32,912 bases of DNA from Actinomycetota bacterium (GCA_019348115.1 JAHWKB010000009.1:1-32912), one strand, 5' to 3'. Positions 18,014-26,768 are shown, numbered from the stretch's first letter. The notes: a model not told the origin generated them from the sequence alone. Numbers and translations: made by a program.

Positions 18014-19042
18014 ATGGACCAGCAGCCCACCCCTCCCGCCTCCGGCGCCGGCAGCGACGCTCGGTCGACCGCCTCGTCCGCCACCGCCGAGGTCGATCCG
18101 GCGCTCGTCGAGCGACCCGACGAGGCGGCGTTCGCGCGGCAGCCGTTCGGCGTCCGCACGATGCTCACGACCTACGCGAGCGGGTTCCTGATGGGCTCGG
18201 CCGACCTCGTCCCCGGCGTCTCGGGTGGCACCATCGCGCTCGTCGTCGGCATCTACGAGCGGCTCGTCGCGAACATCCGCCAGGGTTCGCGCGCCGCGTC
18301 ACTGCTCGTCCGGGGCTCCGTTCCGGACGCCATCCGGGCGCTCCGCTTCGTCGAGTGGTCGTTCCTGCTGCCGCTCCTCGCCGGCGTGCTCTCCGCCGTC
18401 GTCGTCCTCGCCCGGACCCTCGAGCTCCTCCTCGAGACCCGCCCCGTCGAGCTGTCGGCGGTCTTCTTCGGCCTCATCGTCGGGAGCGTCGTCGTCTCGG
18501 CGACGGAGCTCCGGGAGTGGTCGGGGCGGATCCTCGCCATCATCGTCGCGAGCGCCGCGGTCACGTTCCTGGGTCTCGGGCTGCGCAGCGGCCGGTTCGA
18601 GGAGCCGAGCCTCCTGATCGTGCTGTTCGGCGGCGCGCTCGCGATCTGCGCCATGATCCTCCCCGGCATCTCCGGGTCGTTCATCCTGCTGATGATCGGT
18701 CTCTACGAGTACGTGCTCGGAGCCGTGAGCGCGCGCGACCTCGCGGTGATCGGCGTGTTCGGCCTCGGCACCGTGATCGGGCTCGGCTCCTTCTCGACCC
18801 TCCTCAACTGGCTCCTCCGCGAGTACCGCGAGGTGGTCCTCGCCGTGCTGATCGGGCTGATGGCGGGCTCGCTGCGCGTGCTGTGGCCCTGGCCGGAGCA
18901 GCCGGACGGGGTGGGCAACACGGCGCTGGGCGCCCCCGTGCCGTCCCAGCTGCTGCCGGCGCTCGGGCTCGCGGTCCTCGGGGCGGTCGTCGTCGTGCTG
19001 GTCGCCCTCGTCGCCCGGAGCCTGTCCGAAGCGGACGACTGA
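18014..19042 (+). CDS. DUF368 family membrane protein (PopT-like polyprenyl-phosphate translocase)
   Basis: GFLMGSADLVPGVSGGTIALVVGIYERLV; LPGISGSFILLMIGLYEYVLGAV (repeated PG-SG motifs of DUF368). Confidence 0.9.
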   Translation: MDQQPTPPASGAGSDARSTASSATAEVDPALVERPDEAAFARQPFGVRTMLTTYASGFLMGSADLVPGVSGGTIALVVGIYERLVANIRQGSRAASLLVRGSVPDAIRALRFVEWSFLLPLLAGVLSAVVVLARTLELLLETRPVELSAVFFGLIVGSVVVSATELREWSGRILAIIVASAAVTFLGLGLRSGRFEEPSLLIVLFGGALAICAMILPGISGSFILLMIGLYEYVLGAVSARDLAVIGVFGLGTVIGLGSFSTLLNWLLREYREVVLAVLIGLMAGSLRVLWPWPEQPDGVGNTALGAPVPSQLLPALGLAVLGAVVVVLVALVARSLSEADD

Positions 19043-19057
19043 GCCCGTCCGCTCGCC

Positions 19058-20236
19058 TCAGCCGGGGAGGCGGCCGGCCTCGATGGCGTCGCGCCAGCGG
19101 ATGACCGCGGCGCGGCAGCCCTCGACGGTCGGGACGAGCGCGAGCCGGATCCACCCGGTCCCGGCAGGCCCGAACGACCGGCCGGGCGAGGCCACGATGC
19201 GCTCGAGGAGGAGCGCCTCCGCGTAGGCGGCGTCGTCGCCGCCCGGGGCACGGAACCACACGTAGAACGTGGCGTCGCTCCCGGACACCTCGATGCCGGC
19301 GTCGTCGAGGAAGCCGAGGATGACCTCGCGCTTGGCCTGGAAGACCGCACGCCGCTCGTCGACGTGGGTCTGGTCCCCGTAGGCCGCGACGGCCGCGTCC
19401 TGCACGAAGTCCTGCGCCGCGGTCCCGAGGTTCGGACGCAGGAGCTTCAGCCGCCGGATGAGCTCGGGGTCACCGATCATCCCGCCGGCGCGGTAGCCGG
19501 TCATCCCCGAGCGCTTCGACAGCGACACGAACGCGAGCAGGTTCGTGAGGTCGCCGTCCGCGCAGACCTCGAGCGCGGAGGGCTGCGGGTGGTCGAACCA
19601 GATCTCCTGGTAGCACTCGTCGGAGCAGAGGAGGATGTCGTGCTCGCGCGCGACGTCGAGCTGGCGGCGGTAGTAGTCGAGGTCCGCCGTCGCGCCCGTC
19701 GGGTTGTGGGGGTAGTTCACCCACGCGATGCAGGTCTCCGCGAGGACGTCGTTCGGGAGCTCCGCGAGCTCCAGGCGCCACCCGCGCTCCGCCGTGAGCG
19801 TCACGGGGTGGGACCGGCCGCCGGCGAAGAGCGTGCCGCGGTCGTAGACGGGGTAGCCCGGGTCCCCCCAGACCACGCGGCGCTTCGGGCCCGCCGGATC
19901 CACGACGGCGAACGGGAGGTGGAAGATCGCCTCCTTCGAGCCCGCGCTGGGGAGCACGTTCGTGTCGGGGTCCACGGTGACCCCGTGCCGGCGCTCGAGC
20001 CATCCCGCGATCGCCACGCGCACCGACCGCTTCCCGGCGGCTGTGGGGTAGCGGCTGACCGGTCCGAGGCCGTCGACGAGTGCCTGGCGGATGAAGTCCG
20101 GGGTGGGCTCGTCGGGGTCGCCGATCGAGAAGTCGTGGAGCGGACCGCCGTCGACGCGGAGCTCGTTGGCGAGGTCCTGCAGCCGTGCGAGGGGGTAGCC
20201 GCCGAGCTCGGCGAACGCGGGGTTGATCGTCACCAT
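19058..20236 (-). CDS. dapC: N-succinyldiaminopimelate aminotransferase (class I PLP)
   Basis: FSIGDPDEPTPDFIRQAL...GSKEAIFHLPFAVVDP...NYPHNPTGA...SLSKRSGMTGYRAGGMIGD; same locus as dapD/dapE. Confidence 0.88.
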   Translation of the reverse strand: MVTINPAFAELGGYPLARLQDLANELRVDGGPLHDFSIGDPDEPTPDFIRQALVDGLGPVSRYPTAAGKRSVRVAIAGWLERRHGVTVDPDTNVLPSAGSKEAIFHLPFAVVDPAGPKRRVVWGDPGYPVYDRGTLFAGGRSHPVTLTAERGWRLELAELPNDVLAETCIAWVNYPHNPTGATADLDYYRRQLDVAREHDILLCSDECYQEIWFDHPQPSALEVCADGDLTNLLAFVSLSKRSGMTGYRAGGMIGDPELIRRLKLLRPNLGTAAQDFVQDAAVAAYGDQTHVDERRAVFQAKREVILGFLDDAGIEVSGSDATFYVWFRAPGGDDAAYAEALLLERIVASPGRSFGPAGTGWIRLALVPTVEGCRAAVIRWRDAIEAGRLPG

Positions 20237-20264
20237 GCGGTGTCCGCTCCTGGTCGGCCGGGGC

Positions 20265-20759
20265 TCACTCGCCCACCAGCCCGTCGATGTGCTCGCGGAA
20301 GATGTCGGCATGGCCGGCGTGCCGCGCCGTCTCCCGGATCATGTGCACGAGGACCCAGCGCAGGGACGTCGGCCGGCGCTCACGGGCGCACAGCTGGCCG
20401 AGGTCCGACGCCGCGGCCACGACGGCATCGGACGCGGCGCACTCCTCGCGGTAGAACGCGATGACGTCCTCGGCGGACCATCCCGGCGGCAGCTGGAAGT
20501 CGGCGTCGGGGACCTCGTCCGACCAGGGCAGCTCCACGTCCTCGCCGGCGAAGGCCCACCGGAACCAGAACCGTTCCGTGTACGCGAGGTGCCGGACGAC
20601 GCCGAGGAGGTCGAGGCCGGAGGCGGTCGCCGTGCCGATCGCGATGTCGCGGTCGACCCCGCTCGCCTTGTGGACGACGGCGCTGCGCAGCCACGCGAGC
20701 GTCGCGGTCAGCACGGTCCGCTCGTCGGCGTCGCGCGGCACGACGGGACGTTCGGTCAC
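20265..20759 (-). CDS. DinB-like / DUF664 family protein
   Basis: LLGVVRHLAYTERFWFRWAFAGEDVE...LRWVLVHMIRETARHAGHADIFREHIDGLVGE. Confidence 0.9.
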   Translation of the reverse strand: MTERPVVPRDADERTVLTATLAWLRSAVVHKASGVDRDIAIGTATASGLDLLGVVRHLAYTERFWFRWAFAGEDVELPWSDEVPDADFQLPPGWSAEDVIAFYREECAASDAVVAAASDLGQLCARERRPTSLRWVLVHMIRETARHAGHADIFREHIDGLVGE

Positions 20760-20849
20760 GACGGTCCTCTCGGCTCGGCGGCGGGCGGCGGGCGGTGCCC
20801 CGGGAGGACGCTAGCGCCGGCGTCCGGCGGGCAGCCCCACCCACGTCGG

Positions 20850-20855
20850 TAGTCT
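20850..20855 (+). promoter_or_regulatory. Candidate -10 element (TAGTCT) implying leaderless serB transcript
   Basis: cggTAGTCTcgcccgtcATG: 8 nt between motif and ATG. Confidence 0.45.
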
Positions 20856-20863
20856 CGCCCGTC

Positions 20864-22093
20864 ATGAGCGGACCGCGAACCATCCTCGTCCACGTCACCG
20901 GACGCGATCGCCCGGGCATCACCGCGGGCCTCCTGCGGGTGCTCGCCGGCGCCGACGTCGACGTCTACGACATGGAGCAGGTCGTCGTCCGTGAGCGCCT
21001 CACCCTCGACATCCTCATCGCGGTGCCGCAGGGCAACGACGTGCTGAAGGAGCTGCTCTTCTACGGGTGGGAGTCGGGCATCTCCCTCGACTTCGAGGTC
21101 GTCGAGGACACGAGCGCCCGCGCCGGCCTGGCGCGATGGGCCGTGACCATCATCGGGCAGCCCCTGGGCCCCGCCGCGCTCGAGGCGGCGACCCGGGCGA
21201 TCGCGGACGGCGGCGGCAACATCGACCGCATCGCCCGTCTGTCGCGCTACCCGGTCGTCTGCTACGAGTTCGTCGTCGTGGACGGTGCGGTGGACGCGAT
21301 GCGCTCGAACCTCGTCGCGGTCGCGGTCGAGCACGGCATCGACATCGCCATCCAGCCCGAGTCCCTCGAACGTCGGGCGAAGCGGCTCGTCGTCATGGAC
21401 GTCGACTCGACCCTCATCCAGGACGAGGTCATCGAACTCCTCGCCGACGAGGCCGGCTGCGCCGACGAGGTGCGGGCCGTGACCGCCGCGGCGATGGACG
21501 GCGAGCTCGACTTCGAGACGTCGCTCCGACAACGCGTCGCGCTCCTCGAAGGGCTCGATGTCGCCGCGCTGGACCGCGTCCGGGACCGCATGCGCCTCAC
21601 GCCGGGCGCCCGCACGTTCGTGCGGACCCTCAAGCGCATCGGGTTCAAGGTGGCGATCGTCAGCGGCGGGTTCACCCCTTTCACGGATGCGTTGCAGCGG
21701 GAGCTCGGTCTCGACCACGCCGTGGCGAACGAGCTCGAGATCGTCGACGGCCGCCTGACCGGGCGGCTCGTGGGCCCGATCGTCGACCGTGCCCGCAAGG
21801 CCCGGATCCTCGAGGAGATCGCCGCGGCGGAGGGCTTCTCCACCGACCAGGTGGTGGCGGTCGGGGACGGCGCGAACGACCTCGACATGCTGGCCGCCGC
21901 CGGTCTCGGCATCGCCTTCAACGCCAAGCCCGTCGTCCGGGAGGCCGCCGACACGAGCCTGTCGTTCCCGTACCTCGACGCCATCCTGTTCGTGCTCGGG
22001 GTGCGCCGGGAGGACGTCGAGCGTGCCGACCTGTCCGACCCGACGTTCGTGAAGGACGGGCTCATCCCGGTCCCGGGGACCCCTCCGGTCTGA
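20864..22093 (+). CDS. serB: Phosphoserine phosphatase with N-terminal ACT domains
   Basis: ILVHVTGRDRPGITAGLLRVLAGADVDVYDMEQ (ACT); LVVMDVDSTLIQDEVIELLA, AIVSGGFTPFTDAL, VAVGDGANDLDMLAAAGLGIAFNAKP (HAD motifs). Confidence 0.95.
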   Translation: MSGPRTILVHVTGRDRPGITAGLLRVLAGADVDVYDMEQVVVRERLTLDILIAVPQGNDVLKELLFYGWESGISLDFEVVEDTSARAGLARWAVTIIGQPLGPAALEAATRAIADGGGNIDRIARLSRYPVVCYEFVVVDGAVDAMRSNLVAVAVEHGIDIAIQPESLERRAKRLVVMDVDSTLIQDEVIELLADEAGCADEVRAVTAAAMDGELDFETSLRQRVALLEGLDVAALDRVRDRMRLTPGARTFVRTLKRIGFKVAIVSGGFTPFTDALQRELGLDHAVANELEIVDGRLTGRLVGPIVDRARKARILEEIAAAEGFSTDQVVAVGDGANDLDMLAAAGLGIAFNAKPVVREAADTSLSFPYLDAILFVLGVRREDVERADLSDPTFVKDGLIPVPGTPPV

Positions 22094-23123
22094 GCTCGAG
22101 CTCGTAGACGTCGGTCCGTCTCGCGATGCGCATGCCGGCGCGCTGGTACAGCTGCGCGGCCCCGTCGAGGGTGACGTCGTCGATCTCGAGGCCGACCCGG
22201 CGCAGCCCACGCGCGGCGAAGGCCGAGAACGCGGTCCGCAGGAGCCGAGTCGCGATCCCGCGACGCCGCCACGCGGGGACCACCGCGAGGTCGCGGATGT
22301 AGCCCATCTCGGGGTCGTCCGGCATGCCCGCCCGGGTCAGGCACACCCCGACGACCTCGCCGTCGGGCACGGTCTCGGCGAGGAACCACAGCGTCGGGTC
22401 GACGTGCTCCTCGTGCTCGATGGCGATGTAGCGCCAGTCCTCGAACGACTGCGGCTCGTGGGCCCAGTGGTCGGCGAACCCCGCTTCGTAGGCATGCCAC
22501 ACCGCCTCGTCGTCCTCGCCGAGCACGAACCGTCGGATGCGCACCGACGAGCGGACCTCCGGCGGCGGCGGTGGGTCGTCGAGGTCCAGCCGCATGTCGA
22601 GGAAGTGCCGCACCGGCCGGAAGCCGGTCCGCTGGAAGAGCGCGCGTCCCCGGTCGTCGGCGTCGGGGAGGCTCGTGCGGAGCGCCACCCGGTGCTCTCC
22701 CGGGACCTCGTCGGCGGCGGCCAGCGCCCGGGCGATCGAGCGGCGGAGGAAGAAGGTGCCGATGCCGCGCCCGGTGGCCGAGGGGTGCACGCGGGCGTCG
22801 AGGTAGAGGTCGAGCTCGCCCGTCCAGGGGTCGACGTCGGCCGAGAACTCGGCGTAGCCGATGACCGCGGCGCCCCCGTCGGCGACGAGTGCCGCGCCCC
22901 CGTCGGCGACCGTCCCGTCGGTCCACTCGGCGACCAGCGTGTCCTCGAACCGGTCCGGCTCGAGCCACCGGTGGTGGATGTCGTCGCGCTGCCAGATCGC
23001 CGCACCGATGCGGTCGAGCGAGCACGCGTTGTAGAGGGCGAGGACCGCGTCGAGGTCATCCCACCGGGCCCGGCGGACGGCGACGCCCGCCGGCGGCCCT
23101 GGTCCCTCCCGGCTCGCGTCCAT
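22062..23123 (-). CDS. Tandem-GNAT acetyltransferase (mycothiol-synthase-like architecture)
   Basis: Two GNAT halves: LDARVHPSATGRGIGTFFLRRSIA and IRDLAVVPAWRRRGIATRLLRTAFSAFAARGLRRVGLEID. Confidence 0.85.
   Translation of the reverse strand: MDASREGPGPPAGVAVRRARWDDLDAVLALYNACSLDRIGAAIWQRDDIHHRWLEPDRFEDTLVAEWTDGTVADGGAALVADGGAAVIGYAEFSADVDPWTGELDLYLDARVHPSATGRGIGTFFLRRSIARALAAADEVPGEHRVALRTSLPDADDRGRALFQRTGFRPVRHFLDMRLDLDDPPPPPEVRSSVRIRRFVLGEDDEAVWHAYEAGFADHWAHEPQSFEDWRYIAIEHEEHVDPTLWFLAETVPDGEVVGVCLTRAGMPDDPEMGYIRDLAVVPAWRRRGIATRLLRTAFSAFAARGLRRVGLEIDDVTLDGAAQLYQRAGMRIARRTDVYELELRPEGSPGPG
22870..22910. repeat. Two 17-bp direct repeats gcgcccccgtcggcgac, 24-bp period, in frame in the tandem GNAT gene
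   Basis: Copies at 22870-22886 and 22894-22910; encode VADGGAAL VADGGAAV. Confidence 0.85.
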
Positions 23124-23297
23124 GTCCCCCCGGTCTCCCTCGTCGCCGCGCGGTCTACCAGGTCCGCTGCGGGCGGCCCGCGATCCCGCCCCGAGAGGCC
23201 GGTGAGCCGTCCGCTACGCTCCGCTACCGCTCCGGCACGCGTTCGCCGCCGGTCCGGCGGCAGCCGGGGGAGGGCTGGGAGAGCAGTGGGGGATGGC

Positions 23298-23534
23298 GTG
23301 ACCGATCGGGACGGTCCGGCCGACCAGGGGATGGTCGACGCCGACGACTTCCTCGGCTTCACCACCCGCCTCCGGGAGGCACACGGTCGCGTCGACGCCG
23401 CGAAGGTGTCGCGCGAGCAGAAGGGGCGGCTCCAGCGGCGGCTCATCACCATCGCGGACATGGGCCACCGCGACCTCGAGCAGGCGGGTGAGCTCCTGCG
23501 TCGCCTCGAGGCCGAGCTCGACCGCCGCTCGTAG
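23298..23534 (+). CDS. Small charged helical protein of unknown function
   Basis: GTG start; VTDRDGPADQGMVDADDFLGFTTRLREAHGRVDAAKVSREQKGRLQRRLITIADMGHRDLEQAGELLRRLEAELDRRS. Confidence 0.6.
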   Translation: MTDRDGPADQGMVDADDFLGFTTRLREAHGRVDAAKVSREQKGRLQRRLITIADMGHRDLEQAGELLRRLEAELDRRS

Positions 23535-23609
23535 CGCCACGGGGCCGTGGGGGGCCCGGGGCCCCGCGGCTATCCTCGGCCGCCACCCCCACCCGCCCGA
23601 GGATCCGTC

Positions 23610-24413
23610 GTGCCCCGAGTCCCCGTCTACCACCTCACCCCGCTCCGTCGGCTGCCGCTGATCGAGGAGGAGGGGCTCCGCACGCGCGCCGACCTGTCGG
23701 ACCTCCTGGGCCCCATCGGTGAGCTCGACGAGCGGGCGCCCGGGACGTTCGGGCACGGCAAGCGCGTCTCCGCCTTCCTGGATCTCGCCCACGCGAAGAC
23801 GACCACCGACGAGCACGGAGCGGGCCTCGTCTCCTTCACGGTCGACCCCGCGAAGGCGCTCGCGGCCCCGGCCTCGGCCCGCATGGGCGGCGACGTCGCC
23901 GCGTACTGGGAGGCGGCCCGGCCCCTCAAGGCATGGCTCGACGAGGGCGACGCCCCGACGGACCTCGAGGTGCACCAGAACGTGCCGGTCCGGTCCAAGT
24001 TCCTGCACATCCACGCGCCGCTCGTGGGACCCGAGGAGCTCGGCGACTACGCGCCGCTCGTGGACGCGGTGGCGGACGAGGACCGGCTGTCCGCCAAGGC
24101 GCTCATGCATCTCGCGGTCATCGCCTGCGAGGCCGACTTCGCCTCCGCCGACTGGTACGCGGCGTGCGCGCTCGCGTGGCGCGAGAGCGAGGACCCGGAA
24201 CGGCTCGTCCGCGAGCTGGTCGAGACCGACCCGGACAAGGTCGCGTCGGCCGCGCTCGCCGAGTACGGCACCCTGGCGCCGGACGCCACGGCGCGGCTGC
24301 GGACGGTGCTCGACGAGACCCGGGCGTGGGCCGACGAGAACGGCCTCGAGCACGGGCGTGGGCTGTTCGCCCGCACCGCGCTGGTCCTCGACCAGCTCCC
24401 CGCGCACGCGTAG
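23610..24413 (+). CDS. Uncharacterised protein with possible ADP-ribosyltransferase-like N-terminus
   Basis: GTG start with gagga SD and TATCCT box (23571-23576); VYHLTPLRRLPLIEEEGLRTRADL resembles the yHlT...I...GL entry motif of ART-fold families. Confidence 0.75.
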   Translation: MPRVPVYHLTPLRRLPLIEEEGLRTRADLSDLLGPIGELDERAPGTFGHGKRVSAFLDLAHAKTTTDEHGAGLVSFTVDPAKALAAPASARMGGDVAAYWEAARPLKAWLDEGDAPTDLEVHQNVPVRSKFLHIHAPLVGPEELGDYAPLVDAVADEDRLSAKALMHLAVIACEADFASADWYAACALAWRESEDPERLVRELVETDPDKVASAALAEYGTLAPDATARLRTVLDETRAWADENGLEHGRGLFARTALVLDQLPAHA

Positions 24414-24501
24414 GCCGCGAGGAGGACGGCACGTCGACCGAGGACGGCGCGCTCCACCGCCGGCCGGCGTCGACGAACCGACGCGCCGAGGGAGCCTCGT
24501 A

Positions 24502-24714
24502 TCAGAGCGAGACGATGTTGAGGTTGGTGACGCGCTCGTCGTCGCCGTCGCTGGAGAGCTCGAACCGGACGCGCTGACCGAGCCGCAGCTCGCGCAGGCC
24601 GGAGGCCGCGAAGGCCTCGCGGTCCACCGGGTGCTCGGCGAGCCGATCGTCGAGCACGACCGCCGTCCACGTGCTCGGGTCGAAGCTCTTGACGGTGCCC
24701 TGCGGCATCGACAT
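24502..24714 (-). CDS. Divergent cold-shock-domain-like protein
   Basis: MSMPQGTVKSFDPSTWTAVVLDDR...LRLGQRVRFELSSDGDDERVTNLNIVSL; start preceded by ggagag. Confidence 0.7.
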   Translation of the reverse strand: MSMPQGTVKSFDPSTWTAVVLDDRLAEHPVDREAFAASGLRELRLGQRVRFELSSDGDDERVTNLNIVSL

Positions 24715-24864
24715 CTCTCTCCATCGGGGACGCGCGGAGGATAGCCGTCGGCCTGCGACGCCCCGTGCTCGACCGGATGGCGGCGAGCGCCGCCACCGCG
24801 CTCGGACGGAGGTCCCCTCGCGGTCACGGCGTCCGGGGCACACTGCGCCCCCGAGGAGGTGCCT

Positions 24865-25521
24865 GTGGACTTCGAGCCGTTCGTCCGTCTGCTGGTCGCC
24901 GCTGCCCTGACCTCGTTCATCGGCCTCGACCGCGAGCTCCGCGCGAAGCCGGCGGGACTGCGGACGAACATCGTCGTCGGCATCGCCACGGCGGCCTTCG
25001 CCTACGCCGGCGCGCTCGGGTTCATGGGCGGTGACCCCACCCGCGTGGCGGCACAGATCGTGTCCGGCATCGGTTTCCTCGGCGGCGGGGCGATCTTCGC
25101 CTCGGCCGGGAAGCCGCACGGGCTCACGACCGCGGCCGCGCTGTGGGGGTCGGCCGCCATCGGCCTCGCGGCGGGCATCGGTGAGTACTCGATCGCGCTG
25201 GCGGTCGTCGTCGTGACGCTCCTCACCCTGTGGCCGCTCGACCTCGTCGCGCAGCGGGCCCTGGCGGGCCGCGTCCGGCACGACGTCCGCATCCTCGTCG
25301 TGCTCGAACGGCTCGACGCGCTCCCCCTCGTGCAGCGGCGGCTCGCCGCGATGCCCGTCGACGTGCACGACCTCGAGCTGCGCACCCTGCGGGACGACCT
25401 CGTCGTCGAGCTGACGCTGGCCGGTCGCGTCGCCGAGGTGTCGCGCGCCGCGGACATGGTCGAGACCCTCGACGGCGTCCGCCTGGTGGCACGCCAGCTC
25501 CACGAGCGCCAGGACGACTGA
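24865..25521 (+). CDS. MgtC/SapB family membrane protein
   Basis: VAAALTSFIGLDRELRAKPAGLRTNIVVGIATAAFA...AAQIVSGIGFLGGGAIF...GLTTAAALWGSAAIGLAAG. Confidence 0.93.
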   Translation: MDFEPFVRLLVAAALTSFIGLDRELRAKPAGLRTNIVVGIATAAFAYAGALGFMGGDPTRVAAQIVSGIGFLGGGAIFASAGKPHGLTTAAALWGSAAIGLAAGIGEYSIALAVVVVTLLTLWPLDLVAQRALAGRVRHDVRILVVLERLDALPLVQRRLAAMPVDVHDLELRTLRDDLVVELTLAGRVAEVSRAADMVETLDGVRLVARQLHERQDD

Positions 25522-26057
25522 TGGCGTCCCGGCCCCCGGAGCTCGAGACGACGCTGCCGGACGGGACGCGCGTCCGCTTCCGCCCGATCGGCGTCGATGA
25601 CACCCAGCTGCTGCGCGAGGGGATCGGCCGCCTGTCCGAGCGGTCCCGGCGGCTGCGCTTCCACAGCGCGGTCACCAGCCTGTCCGACGCGCAGCTGCGG
25701 CACCTCGTGGACGTCGACCACCACGACCAGGAGGCGCTCATCGCGGACGTCCTCCTCGGCGACGAGTACGTCGGCGTCGGGGTAGCGCGCTACGCCCGCG
25801 CGGCGCCGGACGACGGCGTCCCGGAGTTCGCGATGGTCGTCGAGGACGCCTGGCAGGGCCGCGGCGTCGGGCGCCTGCTCCTGCGCGCCCTCTTCGCGGC
25901 CGCGCGGCGCAACGGCTTCGAGCGGCTGACGGCCGAGGTGCTGGCGGAGAACGACCGCATGCTCCGGCTCCTGCGCGAGGAGGCCGGCGCCGTCACGCTC
26001 CGGCGCGACGGATCCGCCTTCCACGTCACCCTGGAGCTGCCGCCTCGGCAGGGTTAG
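25521..26057 (+). CDS. GNAT family acetyltransferase
   Basis: VRFRPIGVDDTQLLREGIGRLSERSRRLRFHS...FAMVVEDAWQGRGVGRLLLRALF; ATG overlaps mgtC TGA by 1 nt. Confidence 0.9.
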   Translation: MASRPPELETTLPDGTRVRFRPIGVDDTQLLREGIGRLSERSRRLRFHSAVTSLSDAQLRHLVDVDHHDQEALIADVLLGDEYVGVGVARYARAAPDDGVPEFAMVVEDAWQGRGVGRLLLRALFAAARRNGFERLTAEVLAENDRMLRLLREEAGAVTLRRDGSAFHVTLELPPRQG

Positions 26058-26707
26058 CCCGCCGCCTCGAGCCGGGTCGCGATCGACCGGAGGAACGCCG
26101 ACGTCGCCACACCCAGTGGCCCCCGGGTCAGCGCGGTCACGTCGGCCCAGGTGTCCACGTCGCCGGCGAACCCAGGGAGCTCCACGCGGACGGCGGCCAT
26201 GCCGGCGGCGCGCGCCCGCGCGAGGTGGCGCGCGCCCGATGCCGGGCCGTAGGCCGTCCGGATGGCGTCGGACGGCCGGCGCAGCAGCCCGCCGGTGCCA
26301 CCGTCCTCGGTCGGTGCGACCGCGACCGCGGCGTCGGTCGCGAGCAGGCCGTCCACCTCGGTCGGGGTGAGGCGGGGGAGGTCCGCGGCGACGACGAGCA
26401 GCTCGGGGACGGGGCCGAGCTGGCACGTGGCGGCGGCGAGTGCGCCGTCGAGGCCGTGCGTGGTCGGCGGGTCGAGGAGCACGTCGAGGCCGAGCGCACT
26501 CGCCGCCGCCGCGGCCGGGGCCCCGCTCGCCACCACCACGATGCGCTCGACCGCCGAGGCGAGGAGCGACGACGTCACGTCGGCGAGCATCGCGCCGGAC
26601 AGGGCGGCACGCTCCTCGCGCGTCAGCTCGGTGGCGAGGCGCGACTTGCCCTCGCCGGGGGAGCGCAGGGGCACGAGCGCGAGCGTGCCGCCGCGCCCTC
26701 CATCCAC
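26054..26707 (-). CDS. cofC: 2-phospho-L-lactate (or related) guanylyltransferase, F420 biosynthesis
   Basis: LALVPLRSPGEGKSRLATELTREERAALSGAMLADV...ELLVVAADLPRLTPTEVDGLL...GTGGLLRRP...GARHLARARAAG. Confidence 0.88.
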   Translation of the reverse strand: MDGGRGGTLALVPLRSPGEGKSRLATELTREERAALSGAMLADVTSSLLASAVERIVVVASGAPAAAAASALGLDVLLDPPTTHGLDGALAAATCQLGPVPELLVVAADLPRLTPTEVDGLLATDAAVAVAPTEDGGTGGLLRRPSDAIRTAYGPASGARHLARARAAGMAAVRVELPGFAGDVDTWADVTALTRGPLGVATSAFLRSIATRLEAAG

Positions 26708-26736
26708 CGGTCCTGCTCCCGTCGGTCCCGCGGCGC

Positions 26737-26742
26737 AGGCTA
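26737..26742 (-). promoter_or_regulatory. Candidate -10 element (TAGCCT on minus strand) for cofC
   Basis: 29 nt upstream of the cofC start. Confidence 0.3.
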
Positions 26743-26768
26743 CTGCGGCGGGTGCGGGGGGCCGCCGC

